Source: Acidobacteriota bacterium (lineage in GTDB: Bacteria; Acidobacteriota; Thermoanaerobaculia; Thermoanaerobaculales; Thermoanaerobaculaceae). From it: 64,000 nt of DNA. The notes below the pieces were generated by a model that was not told where the DNA came from, searched no databases, and saw only the letters and a program-made list of their open reading frames with translations. The first letter of the stretch is position 1. Each line of letters opens with the position of its first letter. Location: the NCBI GenBank assembly GCA_004298115.1, contig SCRJ01000198.1, positions 1 to 64,000 on the forward strand, given 5' to 3'. Below, piece by piece: positions 37,798 to 46,136 of the stretch. The translations under genes and the position numbers were made by a program.

Positions 37798-38552
37798 CAC
37801 GCCGCACCGCCAGCGGCGGCCGCCGGGGCGTCCTCGCCGGCGAGTGCCGCGACCAGCGCGAGCAGGCCGGGGACATCGGCCGCGGTCGCGGCCTCGAGCA
37901 GGGCCTCGCCGAACAGCTCCGGCGCGTAGGGACCGCCGGCGTCGGCCTTCGAATAGCCCGGCAACACCCCGACCGCCCGGCGGAAGACGGCGAGCCGGTC
38001 GCGCGGGTTCAGTAGGGCCACGCGCGAGAAGGTTTGCGCGTAGGCGCCTTCGCGGAGCACGCCCAAACACCCCGGCGCGCTCGCGAAGAGGCTCAGCTCT
38101 TCGGCCGTGAACCCGAGGGCCAGCGCCCAAGTCACGACGGGCCACGCCTCCGGCGCTTTGATCGGTTGACGCGACCAGATGTAACCGGCGAGCGGCTCCC
38201 CTTCCGGTGGCCAGCCACCCAGGCGACTGTCCACCTTGACGAGCTCGCGATCGAAGAGGGCACCCTGTGCGTGCCAACCCGGGGAGAAGTCCGCCGACAG
38301 GACCACCGGCGGCAGCAGCAGGCCCGGCGGCACGCCGCCCACGAAGACGCGGCGCCGCTCGATCCCGGTCAGCAACACGCCGGGCTCAACGCGACGGATC
38401 GGTTTCGTGAAGCTCTGAACCTTGCCGACGTATTTCGCGTCGTTGAAGCGCCGCTCTTCCGGCTTACCCTCAGGTCTGAAGTCCGGGCCCGGGGAGCCGA
38501 TGAGCGCCTGGCCGAGCGGTTCGAAGTTCCGCGGGGGTGTGGGGGCTTGCAT
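37797..38552 (-). CDS. phage-type protein of unknown function
   Basis: 251 aa; part of the tail-module operon. Confidence 0.6.
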   Translation of the reverse strand: MQAPTPPRNFEPLGQALIGSPGPDFRPEGKPEERRFNDAKYVGKVQSFTKPIRRVEPGVLLTGIERRRVFVGGVPPGLLLPPVVLSADFSPGWHAQGALFDRELVKVDSRLGGWPPEGEPLAGYIWSRQPIKAPEAWPVVTWALALGFTAEELSLFASAPGCLGVLREGAYAQTFSRVALLNPRDRLAVFRRAVGVLPGYSKADAGGPYAPELFGEALLEAATAADVPGLLALVAALAGEDAPAAAAGGAA

Positions 38553-38556
38553 GGCC

Positions 38557-38769
38557 TCACCTCCCCGACTGGAACGGATCGAAGAAGTCGCGCTTCAGCT
38601 TTGCCACGGTGTCTGGTGCGAGCGCTTCGAGATGCTGCTGCTCGGCCCATGGCAAGCGAACGAAGTCGCGCCAGGACTTCACCTGCACCAGGGACAGCTC
38701 GGCCTTGATCCGTTTGAGCTCGCGGGTCGACGCCGCGATCTCGGCCTCGATTCTCTCAACTTCCGTCAT
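38557..38769 (-). CDS. small coiled-coil protein
   Basis: 'MTEVERIEAEIAASTRELKRIKAELSLVQVKSW'. Confidence 0.55.
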   Translation of the reverse strand: MTEVERIEAEIAASTRELKRIKAELSLVQVKSWRDFVRLPWAEQQHLEALAPDTVAKLKRDFFDPFQSGR

Positions 38770-38808
38770 GTTGCCTCCCTGCCAGCGTCACGGCCGCCGG
38801 CGGCCGGT

Positions 38809-39057
38809 TCAGTTCCTGTTTGCGATGAGCTGCTCGAGCGCGTCGCCGAGCGTCTCGCTGGGGTGCGCCCGCATGAAGGCCAAGGCCCCGACGTCCTCGA
38901 GGTCGCCGATCACGCCGTCGCGGATTTCGGCGCTGAGGTGTGGGTGCTCGAGTGCCGCCTGCAGCTGCCCCCACCGCAGGGCGCGCACTCGGGCCCACGC
39001 GGCCGGCCTCTCGATCATTTCGCGCAGCGCCGGCGGGATCTCACTCGTGGGGGCCAT
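38809..39057 (-). CDS. small element protein
   Basis: MAPTSEIPPALREMIERPAAWARVRALRWGQLQAALEHP; in operon. Confidence 0.5.
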   Translation of the reverse strand: MAPTSEIPPALREMIERPAAWARVRALRWGQLQAALEHPHLSAEIRDGVIGDLEDVGALAFMRAHPSETLGDALEQLIANRN

Positions 39058-39096
39058 CGTTTCTCCATGCCCGCGGTCTCGGCGCGGGCTGCCGTG

Positions 39097-39118
39097 GTTG
39101 AACCGCGGTTGAGCGGGT
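39097..39118 (-). promoter_or_regulatory. paired GTTCAACC motif, site C
   Basis: GGTTGAACCGCGGTTGAGCGGG, period 11; 40 nt upstream of the tail-module operon. Confidence 0.55.
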
Positions 39119-39228
39119 GAACATCGGACCTGGCAGGCGCGATGCAACCCTCTGTCTGCAAGCGTGTACGTCAACACGAGGGACCGATCCGCGCGGGACA
39201 GTGAATCCCCTCGAAGGGCGGCGGCCTC

Positions 39229-40983
39229 TCACTTGGGTCCTCCGGGATCGTCGGCAGTCCGTCCGTCCGTCCCGATCCGTCCCGAGCCGTCCATCCGTCC
39301 CGCCGTCCCCCGTCCGTCCCGATCCGTCCGGGACGGACAGGCCCCGAGCCGTCCGTCCGTCCCGGACGGATGGGGGGGGTGTGGGGGGGACGTGTGCGCC
39401 ACATCCCCGGGTGCAAGGCTGTACGTCCGGCGCCGATCCGTCCCGACCTGCGCGACCATTCCGCGGGCGATCGCGAGGTCGATTGCGGCCCTGCCCCGGG
39501 CCAGCCGGAGCCCGGCCGCATGGGCGATCGTGTCGCGCGAGGTCATCGCGCCCTCGCGGGTGAGGACGTCGACAACTCGACGCACGTCGTCGTCGAGCTC
39601 GGCGCCCGCCGCCGCCCGCGCAGCCGCCGCGGCATCGAGGATCTCCGCACCGGAAACCACCTCGAGGGTCTCGTCACGCCAGCGCAGGCGCGCGGGAGGG
39701 CACGGTAGGGAGTAGTTGCTCTTCGCCACCGCGAAGCGAACTTCCTCGCCGTCACGCCGTAGCGTGGCAACCCAACGCGCAGCATCGGATAGGCCCGTCA
39801 CGCCGCGGACGTCGGCTTGACCTTGCCGCCGTGCCACCTTGGACGAATGCGCGGAGACGAGTACGGTCGGGTGGCCCGGAGCCGCCGCGAGCGATTCGAG
39901 CACTTCGACGTACCGGGTTGCGGCCTCGTTGCTGCCTTCGACGTCGCCGCCGGCGAACCGCGAGAGCGGGTCAAGGCCGATGAGAGCGAAGCCGTCTTCA
40001 CCGGCATCGCGCATCAACCGATTGCGGAGTGCGGCGGCGAGGGGAGTCTCGACCAGGCCGCCGCCCGAGACGGCGGTGAGCGCCACCGGCCTGCCCGCGA
40101 GTGGAATCACGACAAGCCGCTCCGCGAGCAGCGTCCGCTCTGAGCCGGTCAGCCTGAGCGCCTCCGCGATCTTCCAGAGTCGCCGGTGCACGTCGTCGCT
40201 GTCCTCTTCGGCGAGTAGGAGCAGCACGCGCCCTGTGACGGTCGGAGGCACCTGGTACAGCCCGAGCCAAGGGCGCGCAGTAATGACGGAGACCGCCAGG
40301 GCGACCAGCGCCGTGGTCTTTCCGGTCCCGCCCTCAGCGGCCATGATTCCAACCTTGCCGCGAGGCAGCAGCCCATGGCCTCCCTGAGTCTCGGGCAGCG
40401 TGAGCAGCCACTGCCGCCGGCGCGGCGGGCTCGTGAGCTCGCCGATGTCGGCCTGGCGCCAGGCGTCGCCGAACGCTGGTGCGGCCGGGGGGGCGTCCTC
40501 GGCGAGCGCCGCCGCCAGCTCAGCCTTGACGGCCGCGAGCGCGGCCTCGGACTTACCGTTCTCGCTGGCAACCGCCGCAATGACGTCCTGGCCGAGCCGT
40601 AGGAAGTGCCGCTTTCTCGCCGCAGCGCGAACGAGCGCGGCGTAGTGCTCGACGTTGGCGGTGTCGGGCAACTCTGTGACGAGGGAGGCGACGTAGGACG
40701 CGCCGCCGACGCGCTCGAGTGCCCCGTCCCGCTCGAGCTGCGCCGGGAGCGTCACGGGATCCGGCTCGGCGCCCGTTTCGACCAGGGCGCGGAAGGCGTC
40801 GAAGATGCGGCCGTTCGCCTCGTTGTAGAAGTCGGCGGCGTCCACCGCCGCGGCCGCCCGCGGGTAGCAGGAAGGATCGCAAAGGACCGCGCCCAACACT
40901 GCCCGCTCCGCCGCCTCGTTCGCCGGGATCCTGAGGACTGCAGGCTCATCGCCTGCAGGCAACGGGGCGCGCCGTGCGGTCAC
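39229..40983 (-). CDS. DnaB N-terminal domain plus RepA-like (AAA_25) helicase
   Basis: DnaB-N 'NEAAERAVLGAVLCDPSCYPRAAAAVDAADFYNEANGRIFDAFRALVE'; Walker A 'AAEGGTGKTTALVALA'; 'GRVLLLLAEEDSDDVHRRL'. Confidence 0.85.
   Translation of the reverse strand: MTARRAPLPAGDEPAVLRIPANEAAERAVLGAVLCDPSCYPRAAAAVDAADFYNEANGRIFDAFRALVETGAEPDPVTLPAQLERDGALERVGGASYVASLVTELPDTANVEHYAALVRAAARKRHFLRLGQDVIAAVASENGKSEAALAAVKAELAAALAEDAPPAAPAFGDAWRQADIGELTSPPRRRQWLLTLPETQGGHGLLPRGKVGIMAAEGGTGKTTALVALAVSVITARPWLGLYQVPPTVTGRVLLLLAEEDSDDVHRRLWKIAEALRLTGSERTLLAERLVVIPLAGRPVALTAVSGGGLVETPLAAALRNRLMRDAGEDGFALIGLDPLSRFAGGDVEGSNEAATRYVEVLESLAAAPGHPTVLVSAHSSKVARRQGQADVRGVTGLSDAARWVATLRRDGEEVRFAVAKSNYSLPCPPARLRWRDETLEVVSGAEILDAAAAARAAAGAELDDDVRRVVDVLTREGAMTSRDTIAHAAGLRLARGRAAIDLAIARGMVAQVGTDRRRTYSLAPGDVAHTSPPHPPHPSGTDGRLGACPSRTDRDGRGTAGRMDGSGRIGTDGRTADDPGGPK
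39256..39440. repeat. CCGTCC/GATCCGTCC short repeats with TCCGTCC(C/G)GGACGGA palindromes
   Basis: 'gtccgtcccgatccgtc' twice; 'gatccgtccgggacggac' and 'gtccgtcccggacggat'. Confidence 0.85.
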
Positions 40984-41165
40984 GGCCGCACCTTGCACGC
41001 CCCCGCGCTTCGTCGCGGTACGGGTTGGAAGCGAACGACGACGGCCTCCGCCCGCCGGCGCGCCTCTCGGACCTCCGGCAAGCGCTCGAGAACTTCACCG
41101 ACACGGGTGAGCCGCGACCGCCGCGGCGCGGGCGCCTTGGCACGAGTCGCGCGGGCGGGATTCAC
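40980..41165 (-). CDS. small basic protein
   Basis: GTGA overlaps with both neighbours. Confidence 0.45.
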   Translation of the reverse strand: MNPARATRAKAPAPRRSRLTRVGEVLERLPEVREARRRAEAVVVRFQPVPRRSAGACKVRP

Positions 41166-41392
41166 TCGTCACCCGCCGGCGTGACGGTATGCGCCTCGAG
41201 AAAGGCGTCAAGATCCGCCTCGAGGTAGCGCACGGCTCGATTGAGCTTGACGTACCGCGGGCCGAGCCCTCGGCTTCGCCAGCTCGGCAGGGTCGCGGCA
41301 CTGACGCCGATGTAGGCGGCCGCCTCCGCCTCGCGCATGCTCCGCCCTCTTGCGCTCGTTCGGGGTTGCCCGGTTGCTGGTTTCTCGTTCAC
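41162..41392 (-). CDS. AlpA/excisionase-like helix-turn-helix protein
   Basis: 'MREAEAAAYIGVSAATLPSWRSRGLGPRYVKLNRAVRYLEADLDAFLEAHTV'. Confidence 0.82.
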   Translation of the reverse strand: MNEKPATGQPRTSARGRSMREAEAAAYIGVSAATLPSWRSRGLGPRYVKLNRAVRYLEADLDAFLEAHTVTPAGDE

Positions 41393-41432
41393 GCCGCCAG
41401 TAGGCCACGTGCGTTGAGGCAGTCCCGAAATG

Positions 41433-41481
41433 AAGGTACAGACGGCGTACCTTACCGGTGGCACGTCTTATGTGCGACGTG
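41433..41481. promoter_or_regulatory. control region with two inverted repeats
   Basis: AAGGTAC-N7-GTACCTT (41433-41453) and CACGTC-N8-GACGTG (41462-41481) just upstream of the AlpA-like gene. Confidence 0.55.
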
Positions 41482-41581
41482 GCGAGGCGGGAGTGCCAAT
41501 CCCGCGTCCGCGGTGGCGGGCCACCGTGCAACCCCTAGCGGGGGATTCACTTGGAACGCCGCTCAGGGCGGGCGGCAGTCC

Positions 41582-41601
41582 GGTTCAACCCCGGTTCAAC
41601 C
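41582..41601 (+). promoter_or_regulatory. paired GGTTCAACC motif, site D
   Basis: GGTTCAACCCCGGTTCAACC, best match, period 11. Confidence 0.6.
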
Positions 41602-42426
41602 GTCCAACGAGTCGAGATAGGCTTCCTGAGCCTCGTCCAGTTTCGTGAGGTAGCGCTCGAGCATGAAGGCCTCCATACGGATCCGGCCTGCGGCGAGAGC
41701 GCGCCTCACGAAAGCAAGCCTTCGCTCGGGATGTCCTGAACCGAACGGATCCGTGAGCACGGGCACGCGAACAATCCTGCCGTCTGGAAGAGTGCGCGAG
41801 CACACCGCGAGGCGCTCGTGCTCGTGGGCGTAGAAGGATGCAAACACCTTGGCGAGCTGCTGCGCCATGAACTCGAGCGCCAAGTGAGGCGATCGCTCGG
41901 CGTGGTGCGCGCCGGCAGCTGCCGCCCGCACAGCACCGCCGGCGCGCGCCCGCACTACGGAGAGATCGCCGCGAAAGCGGTCAAGGTCAAACGCGAAGGC
42001 GAGCAGGGGATCCGCAGGCGTCCGGTCGGAGATCCGAGTCAGGGGGCGCTCGAGCAGACGCCGCGAGCTCGAGTCGAGTGCCTCGAGGGCAAGGCGTAGC
42101 GCCTCGGCGTGTTGCTCGACGGGGCGGAGCGCAGCGGCGCATTCCTTCGGGCTCGGGGCTTGGTCAAGTTCCTCTTCCAAACCGGGCCACAGCCCCAAGA
42201 GATCGGATACCTCGCGCAGCATGCGCTCGGCCATCGTGTCGTGCGCTGCCCTCCAGGCGCGCGCCTGCTCCGGGGTCAACGGTCCGGACGGCTCTCTTTC
42301 CAGGGGGCGATCGAACCTGAGTCCGACGAGGCCGCAGAGCTCGCGCTGGGCGTCATCGCTCAGCTTGACCAGTCGAACCGGCTGCCCCTGTACGCCGTGG
42401 CGCGGTTTCGCGGTTGCGCGTGGCAT
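41596..42426 (-). CDS. element protein of unknown function, 276 aa
   Basis: Starts 9 nt after the integrase stop; probably cotranscribed. Confidence 0.6.
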   Translation of the reverse strand: MPRATAKPRHGVQGQPVRLVKLSDDAQRELCGLVGLRFDRPLEREPSGPLTPEQARAWRAAHDTMAERMLREVSDLLGLWPGLEEELDQAPSPKECAAALRPVEQHAEALRLALEALDSSSRRLLERPLTRISDRTPADPLLAFAFDLDRFRGDLSVVRARAGGAVRAAAAGAHHAERSPHLALEFMAQQLAKVFASFYAHEHERLAVCSRTLPDGRIVRVPVLTDPFGSGHPERRLAFVRRALAAGRIRMEAFMLERYLTKLDEAQEAYLDSLDG

Positions 42427-42434
42427 GGCGCCCG

Positions 42435-43658
42435 CTACGCTTTCGCCGCGGTGCCCGGGGTCGTGAAGGGCAGGACTTCGCCGCCGCCCTTGGCGACGGC
42501 GAGGATGTGGTTGACCGCCGTTTCGACGCCGGCGCGCACCTGTGCCGGCGCGACGCGAGCATAGATCGCCGTCACGCCGCCCGGCATCGTGTGGCCGAGC
42601 GTCCGCGCGATCGTCGGCATCGCGACGCCGGCCTCGAGCGCAAGGGTCGCGTAGGTTCTCCGGAGATCGTGCATCGTCGTGGGGGTCGTGATCTCCGCGG
42701 TCTCGAGGACGCGCGCCCACGCGGCGCCGGGCCCGGCCGTGTGACCGCTGCTCCGACCGGGGAATACGAATTGCGACCCCTCGGCGCGATCCTGCCGTTC
42801 GCGCAGGATCGCCACGACGGCCGGCGCGAGCGGCAGCTCGAGCGGCCGACCCGCTTTCATCGCCTCGGCCGGGATGCGCCAGAGCGCGTCGCCGAGCGCG
42901 AAGTCCTCCCACCGCGCGCTGCAAAGGGTGCCCCGCCGCACGCCGGTGAAGAGCAACAAGCGGAGAAAGTCGCGGGCGTCTTCGTCGTGCTCAGCTTCCA
43001 CCGCGCCGAGGAAGTGCCGGAGCTCCTCAGCCGACAGATACCGTTCCTTGCTGGTCTCACGGTTTCGAGGCGTGCCCGCCGCGGGGTTGGGGACCTCGGC
43101 GCCCCACTCGCGCGCCTTTTCAAAGAGCGTGTGGAGTAGCGCCCGGGTTCGGTTGGCGGCGCCCGGCCCGCTGGCCCTCGTGATCGTGTCGAGCAACCGG
43201 ATCACGTCGGTACGCGTGATGCTCGAGAGCTTCCGGGCCTGCCAGTGCTCGAGGTGCTTCCGCCAGCGTCGTTCGTCCGTGGGGAGCGAGCGCTTCTTCG
43301 GCCCGTGCCGGAGCTTGAACGCCGCCCAAAGCGCACCGAGGGTCATCTCGCTGCGGATCGCCCGTTTCTCGGCGGCGGGCGAGCGCCCTTCGGCGACGGT
43401 GGCGTTGATCTTCGCCGCGCGCTTGCGGGCTTTCTCGGGGTCGAAGTCCTCGACGCGGCCGACCTTCACGCGTTCCACTTGGCCGCGAATCTTCCGAATC
43501 ACGTACCACGTCCGCACACCGCTCGGGTGCACGGTGACGACGAGCCCGCGCACGCCGCCGGGGCCGGCCTCATCGTCGTACACGTCGTATCTCTTTTCCC
43601 CGGGGGCGAGCGCCCCGGGGCTGTTTTTGCCGCTCTTCGTGAACCGTTGCTTTTCCAC
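42435..43658 (-). CDS. int: P4-type tyrosine integrase
   Basis: 'LFTGVRRGTLCSARWEDF', 'MHDLRRTYATLALEAGVAMPTIARTLGHTMPGGVTAIYARV' (R, HxxR, GH, Y). Confidence 0.93.
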   Translation of the reverse strand: MEKQRFTKSGKNSPGALAPGEKRYDVYDDEAGPGGVRGLVVTVHPSGVRTWYVIRKIRGQVERVKVGRVEDFDPEKARKRAAKINATVAEGRSPAAEKRAIRSEMTLGALWAAFKLRHGPKKRSLPTDERRWRKHLEHWQARKLSSITRTDVIRLLDTITRASGPGAANRTRALLHTLFEKAREWGAEVPNPAAGTPRNRETSKERYLSAEELRHFLGAVEAEHDEDARDFLRLLLFTGVRRGTLCSARWEDFALGDALWRIPAEAMKAGRPLELPLAPAVVAILRERQDRAEGSQFVFPGRSSGHTAGPGAAWARVLETAEITTPTTMHDLRRTYATLALEAGVAMPTIARTLGHTMPGGVTAIYARVAPAQVRAGVETAVNHILAVAKGGGEVLPFTTPGTAAKA

Positions 43659-43669
43659 GTCGCCTCCCC

Positions 43670-43760
43670 GGTTCAACCTTCGGCGCCTCGGTTCAACTTT
43701 GAGCGGGTTTCGGTCGACCCGAAAGTCCCGCGCGAGTCCAGTTCAACCCTGGTTCAACCC
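43670..43760 (+). promoter_or_regulatory. GGTTCAACC cluster, site E (two single copies plus one pair)
   Basis: GGTTCAACC 43670, GGTTCAAC 43690, GTTCAACCCTGGTTCAACC 43741; between int and attR. Confidence 0.6.
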
Positions 43761-43876
43761 CAAGCCGCAAGTAGTGGCCCGGACCGTCCCGAATAAGCTA
43801 GGTCTAACGTGCTCGATTGTCAAGAGTAGTCCGACACCGTCCAAAAGTGGCCAACAGTGGCACGGTCGGAAAGTGA

Positions 43877-43934
43877 GGACTCAAAATCCCGTGTCCGCAA
43901 GGGCGTGAGGGTTCGACTCCCTCCTCCGGCACCA
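43877..43934. repeat. att repeat, right
   Basis: 56/58 identity to 31532-31589; includes the T-arm and CCA end. Confidence 0.92.
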
Positions 43935-43966
43935 CGATCCGCAGTGGGAACGGATCTTCTCCGCCG

Positions 43967-45667
43967 TCAGGGCGCGGCCGTCTGCAACGCGGCCGCGACC
44001 TGCGCCGGGCTCGCGTCGGCGGCGTCGAACACGGCGGCGGCGAGCGACCAGCGGGCGACCACCGCATCCAGGCACTCGCGTCGGACGACAAGCAGCAGCG
44101 GCGTGGCCGCCGCCAGTAGCGTCTCGAGTTCGGAGGACCAGCCGGCGCCGCGCAGCTCCCACGGACCAACCTCGTCCACCACCACCACGTCGGCCCGGTC
44201 TGCACTGAGCGCGCCGCGGCCGACGGCCATCCCCGCAGGGTCGATCCAGAATGAGCCTTCCTCGCGCCAGCCGTCGCGCGGTTCGCGGCAGGCCAGCGGT
44301 TGCCGCGACCCGGTGGCGAGATCCACGACGTCGAACGAGTAGCGGGCGCCGTCGCGCCAGCTCCCCGGGGCGAGGATCCCGCCGACCCGGCGGTCCGCAG
44401 TGCGCAGGGACTCCACCGCGGCGGCGGCGAGCGTGGTCTTGCCCGACCCGCGCGCTCCGGTGACGATGACGACCGTCCCCCGGCGAGGCGGCTGCTCGAG
44501 CCGGTCCACGAGCGCGTCGAGCCGAGGCAGCATGGCGGCGGCCGCGGCGCCGGGGTTGCGGAAGAGCGCACGTGCGGAGGGGACCGAGGCGATGACTTCG
44601 GGGAGCGTCGCGAACGCCGCCTCGGTCGCGCCGAGCAGCGCCCCGGCGCCGTGGCGCCCGAGCCAGGCCCGCAGGCCCCGGTGGGCGAGCTCGACGTCGA
44701 TCGCCGCGAAGCAGGCCGCGACGAACATCGCCCGCAGCGTCATCTCCATGCCGACCGCGAGCGCGGCGGGCAGCGCCGCGCCGGAGCCGAACCTCATGAC
44801 CAGCGTCGCGGTGAGCGTGATCGTCAGCACGCCGATCCAAAACCCCGGCCGCAGCAGCCGGCGCAGCGCGGCGCGGTAGCGCAGCGCGGCGGCTGCGATG
44901 AACGCGGCCATGCCGGCGACGGCGGCCGGGAGCGGCACGCGCGAGAGGGCCACGAGCCCAAGCGGCAGAGCCGCGAGCAGGAACACGAGCACGGGCAGGG
45001 AAGGCGTGACCGCGGAGGGCGGGCGAGCCGGCCGCACCGGGAGCGACGAGTCTCCCCGGGTCACTGGTCGTGCCGCCGCGGCGCGGTGGCCGCCGGCGCG
45101 CCATCCGGTGAGCGCGGCCGCGACCCCGACCGCCATGTTGACGAGGGCAAGGGCGGCGATCGGTCCCACGGCGCCGAACGGCAGCGGACCGAGCTGCTGC
45201 GCGGCGGAGCCCACCAGCTGGCGGTACACCTCGACGAGGTTCGTGCCGTAGCTCAGGAGCAGGCTCAGCAGGAGATGCGCGAAGGTCCAGGACATCGCCA
45301 GAACGCCGCCGATCAGGCACCCGAGCAGGCCTCCGCGCCCGATCGCGAGGCCCGCCTCGAACGCGAACCCCTCCATGCTGATCGCCAGCATCGGGCCGAG
45401 GAGCACCGCGCTGGGCGACGCCGACTTCATCACGGCGGCGACCAGCCCGGCCCGCCACACCACCCCGCGGCCGCCCCAGCGGCGCTGTGCGCCGGCGAGC
45501 AGGAGCACCGCGATCGCGGTCAGCGCGTGCCCGCGGAACGGGACCTTGAGGTTGTGCAGGAAGCTGCCGAGGACGATCTCCGACGTCGCCCACAGGCTCC
45601 CGAGTGCGGCGGCGCGCAGCCACTTGGGGTTGCTCCGCCACTGCCCCGCGGCGGCGGTCACGTCCAT
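43967..45667 (-). CDS. polytopic membrane domain fused to a THEP1-like NTPase
   Basis: N-terminal hydrophobic helices; C-terminal 'VVIVTGARGSGKTTLAAAAVESLRTADRRVGGILAPGSW', 'VVVVDEVGPWEL'. Confidence 0.75.
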   Translation of the reverse strand: MDVTAAAGQWRSNPKWLRAAALGSLWATSEIVLGSFLHNLKVPFRGHALTAIAVLLLAGAQRRWGGRGVVWRAGLVAAVMKSASPSAVLLGPMLAISMEGFAFEAGLAIGRGGLLGCLIGGVLAMSWTFAHLLLSLLLSYGTNLVEVYRQLVGSAAQQLGPLPFGAVGPIAALALVNMAVGVAAALTGWRAGGHRAAAARPVTRGDSSLPVRPARPPSAVTPSLPVLVFLLAALPLGLVALSRVPLPAAVAGMAAFIAAAALRYRAALRRLLRPGFWIGVLTITLTATLVMRFGSGAALPAALAVGMEMTLRAMFVAACFAAIDVELAHRGLRAWLGRHGAGALLGATEAAFATLPEVIASVPSARALFRNPGAAAAAMLPRLDALVDRLEQPPRRGTVVIVTGARGSGKTTLAAAAVESLRTADRRVGGILAPGSWRDGARYSFDVVDLATGSRQPLACREPRDGWREEGSFWIDPAGMAVGRGALSADRADVVVVDEVGPWELRGAGWSSELETLLAAATPLLLVVRRECLDAVVARWSLAAAVFDAADASPAQVAAALQTAAP

Positions 45668-45794
45668 CGGGTCTCCACTGGTCGCGGACGATATCACGGC
45701 GCCCGCGACGGGTTCCGGGTGGTTGCGTGCCGCGCCGGAGCATCGTTCCGACCCGTCACGAAAAGTTGTTGTGTTCCTTATACATCGATCATAC

Positions 45795-45823
45795 TTGACA
45801 ACAGCGATATGTAGGCATATAAA
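45795..45823 (+). promoter_or_regulatory. near-consensus sigma70 promoter
   Basis: TTGACA-N17-TATAAA inside an AT-rich island. Confidence 0.75.
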
Positions 45824-45830
45824 TAGATCG

Positions 45831-45863
45831 ACAAATAGTCGAGCGCTGCTCGATCTTATTTGT
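45831..45863. promoter_or_regulatory. inverted repeat at the predicted transcription start
   Basis: ACAAATA-g-TCGAGC-gct-GCTCGA-tct-TATTTGT. Confidence 0.7.
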
Positions 45864-45900
45864 GGGTCACCTTGTGAAGGATTGCGCAAGGAGGCTGAGA

Positions 45901-46106
45901 TGGGCAAGGCTGGCTGCAGGTTCGGTGTGGCATCGGTGGTCGCGGTCCCTCCGCACACCGGTGCGGACGTGCGGCTCGAGCCTGTCGTGGTGTCCCCCCC
46001 GGCCGTCGACGGCCCGGTACCACGGCCGGCGCGGGTTGCAGGCCGGCCGCGCGGGTGCGCCGGGCGGGCGGTGCTCGCCCTCGAGTTCGGTACGTGTCCT
46101 CCCTAG
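45901..46106 (+). CDS. possible 68-aa leader ORF
   Basis: AAGGAGG upstream of ATG; stop just before a terminator; composition not clearly coding. Confidence 0.3.
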
Positions 46107-46110
46107 TACG

Positions 46111-46136
46111 GCCGGGCGGTGGGTCCGGCTCGTTTT
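46111..46136 (+). terminator. putative intrinsic terminator in the cytochrome leader
   Basis: GCCGG-N9-CCGGC followed by TCG TTTTTT. Confidence 0.55.

Larger units (their letters stand above)
31532..43934. mobile_element. integrated phage-satellite-like or reduced-prophage element (~12.35 kb)
   Basis: 58-nt direct repeats at both ends (tRNA-Leu 3' part), tyrosine integrase, Xis/AlpA-like HTH, helicase, tape measure. Confidence 0.92.

Noticed and set aside
39256-39440. CRISPR or intergenic satellite DNA
   Set aside because: Short irregular CCGTCC repeats lying inside the helicase reading frame, no spacer structure.
31532-43934. Complete temperate prophage
   Set aside because: No readable capsid, portal, large terminase, lysis or baseplate genes; too small.
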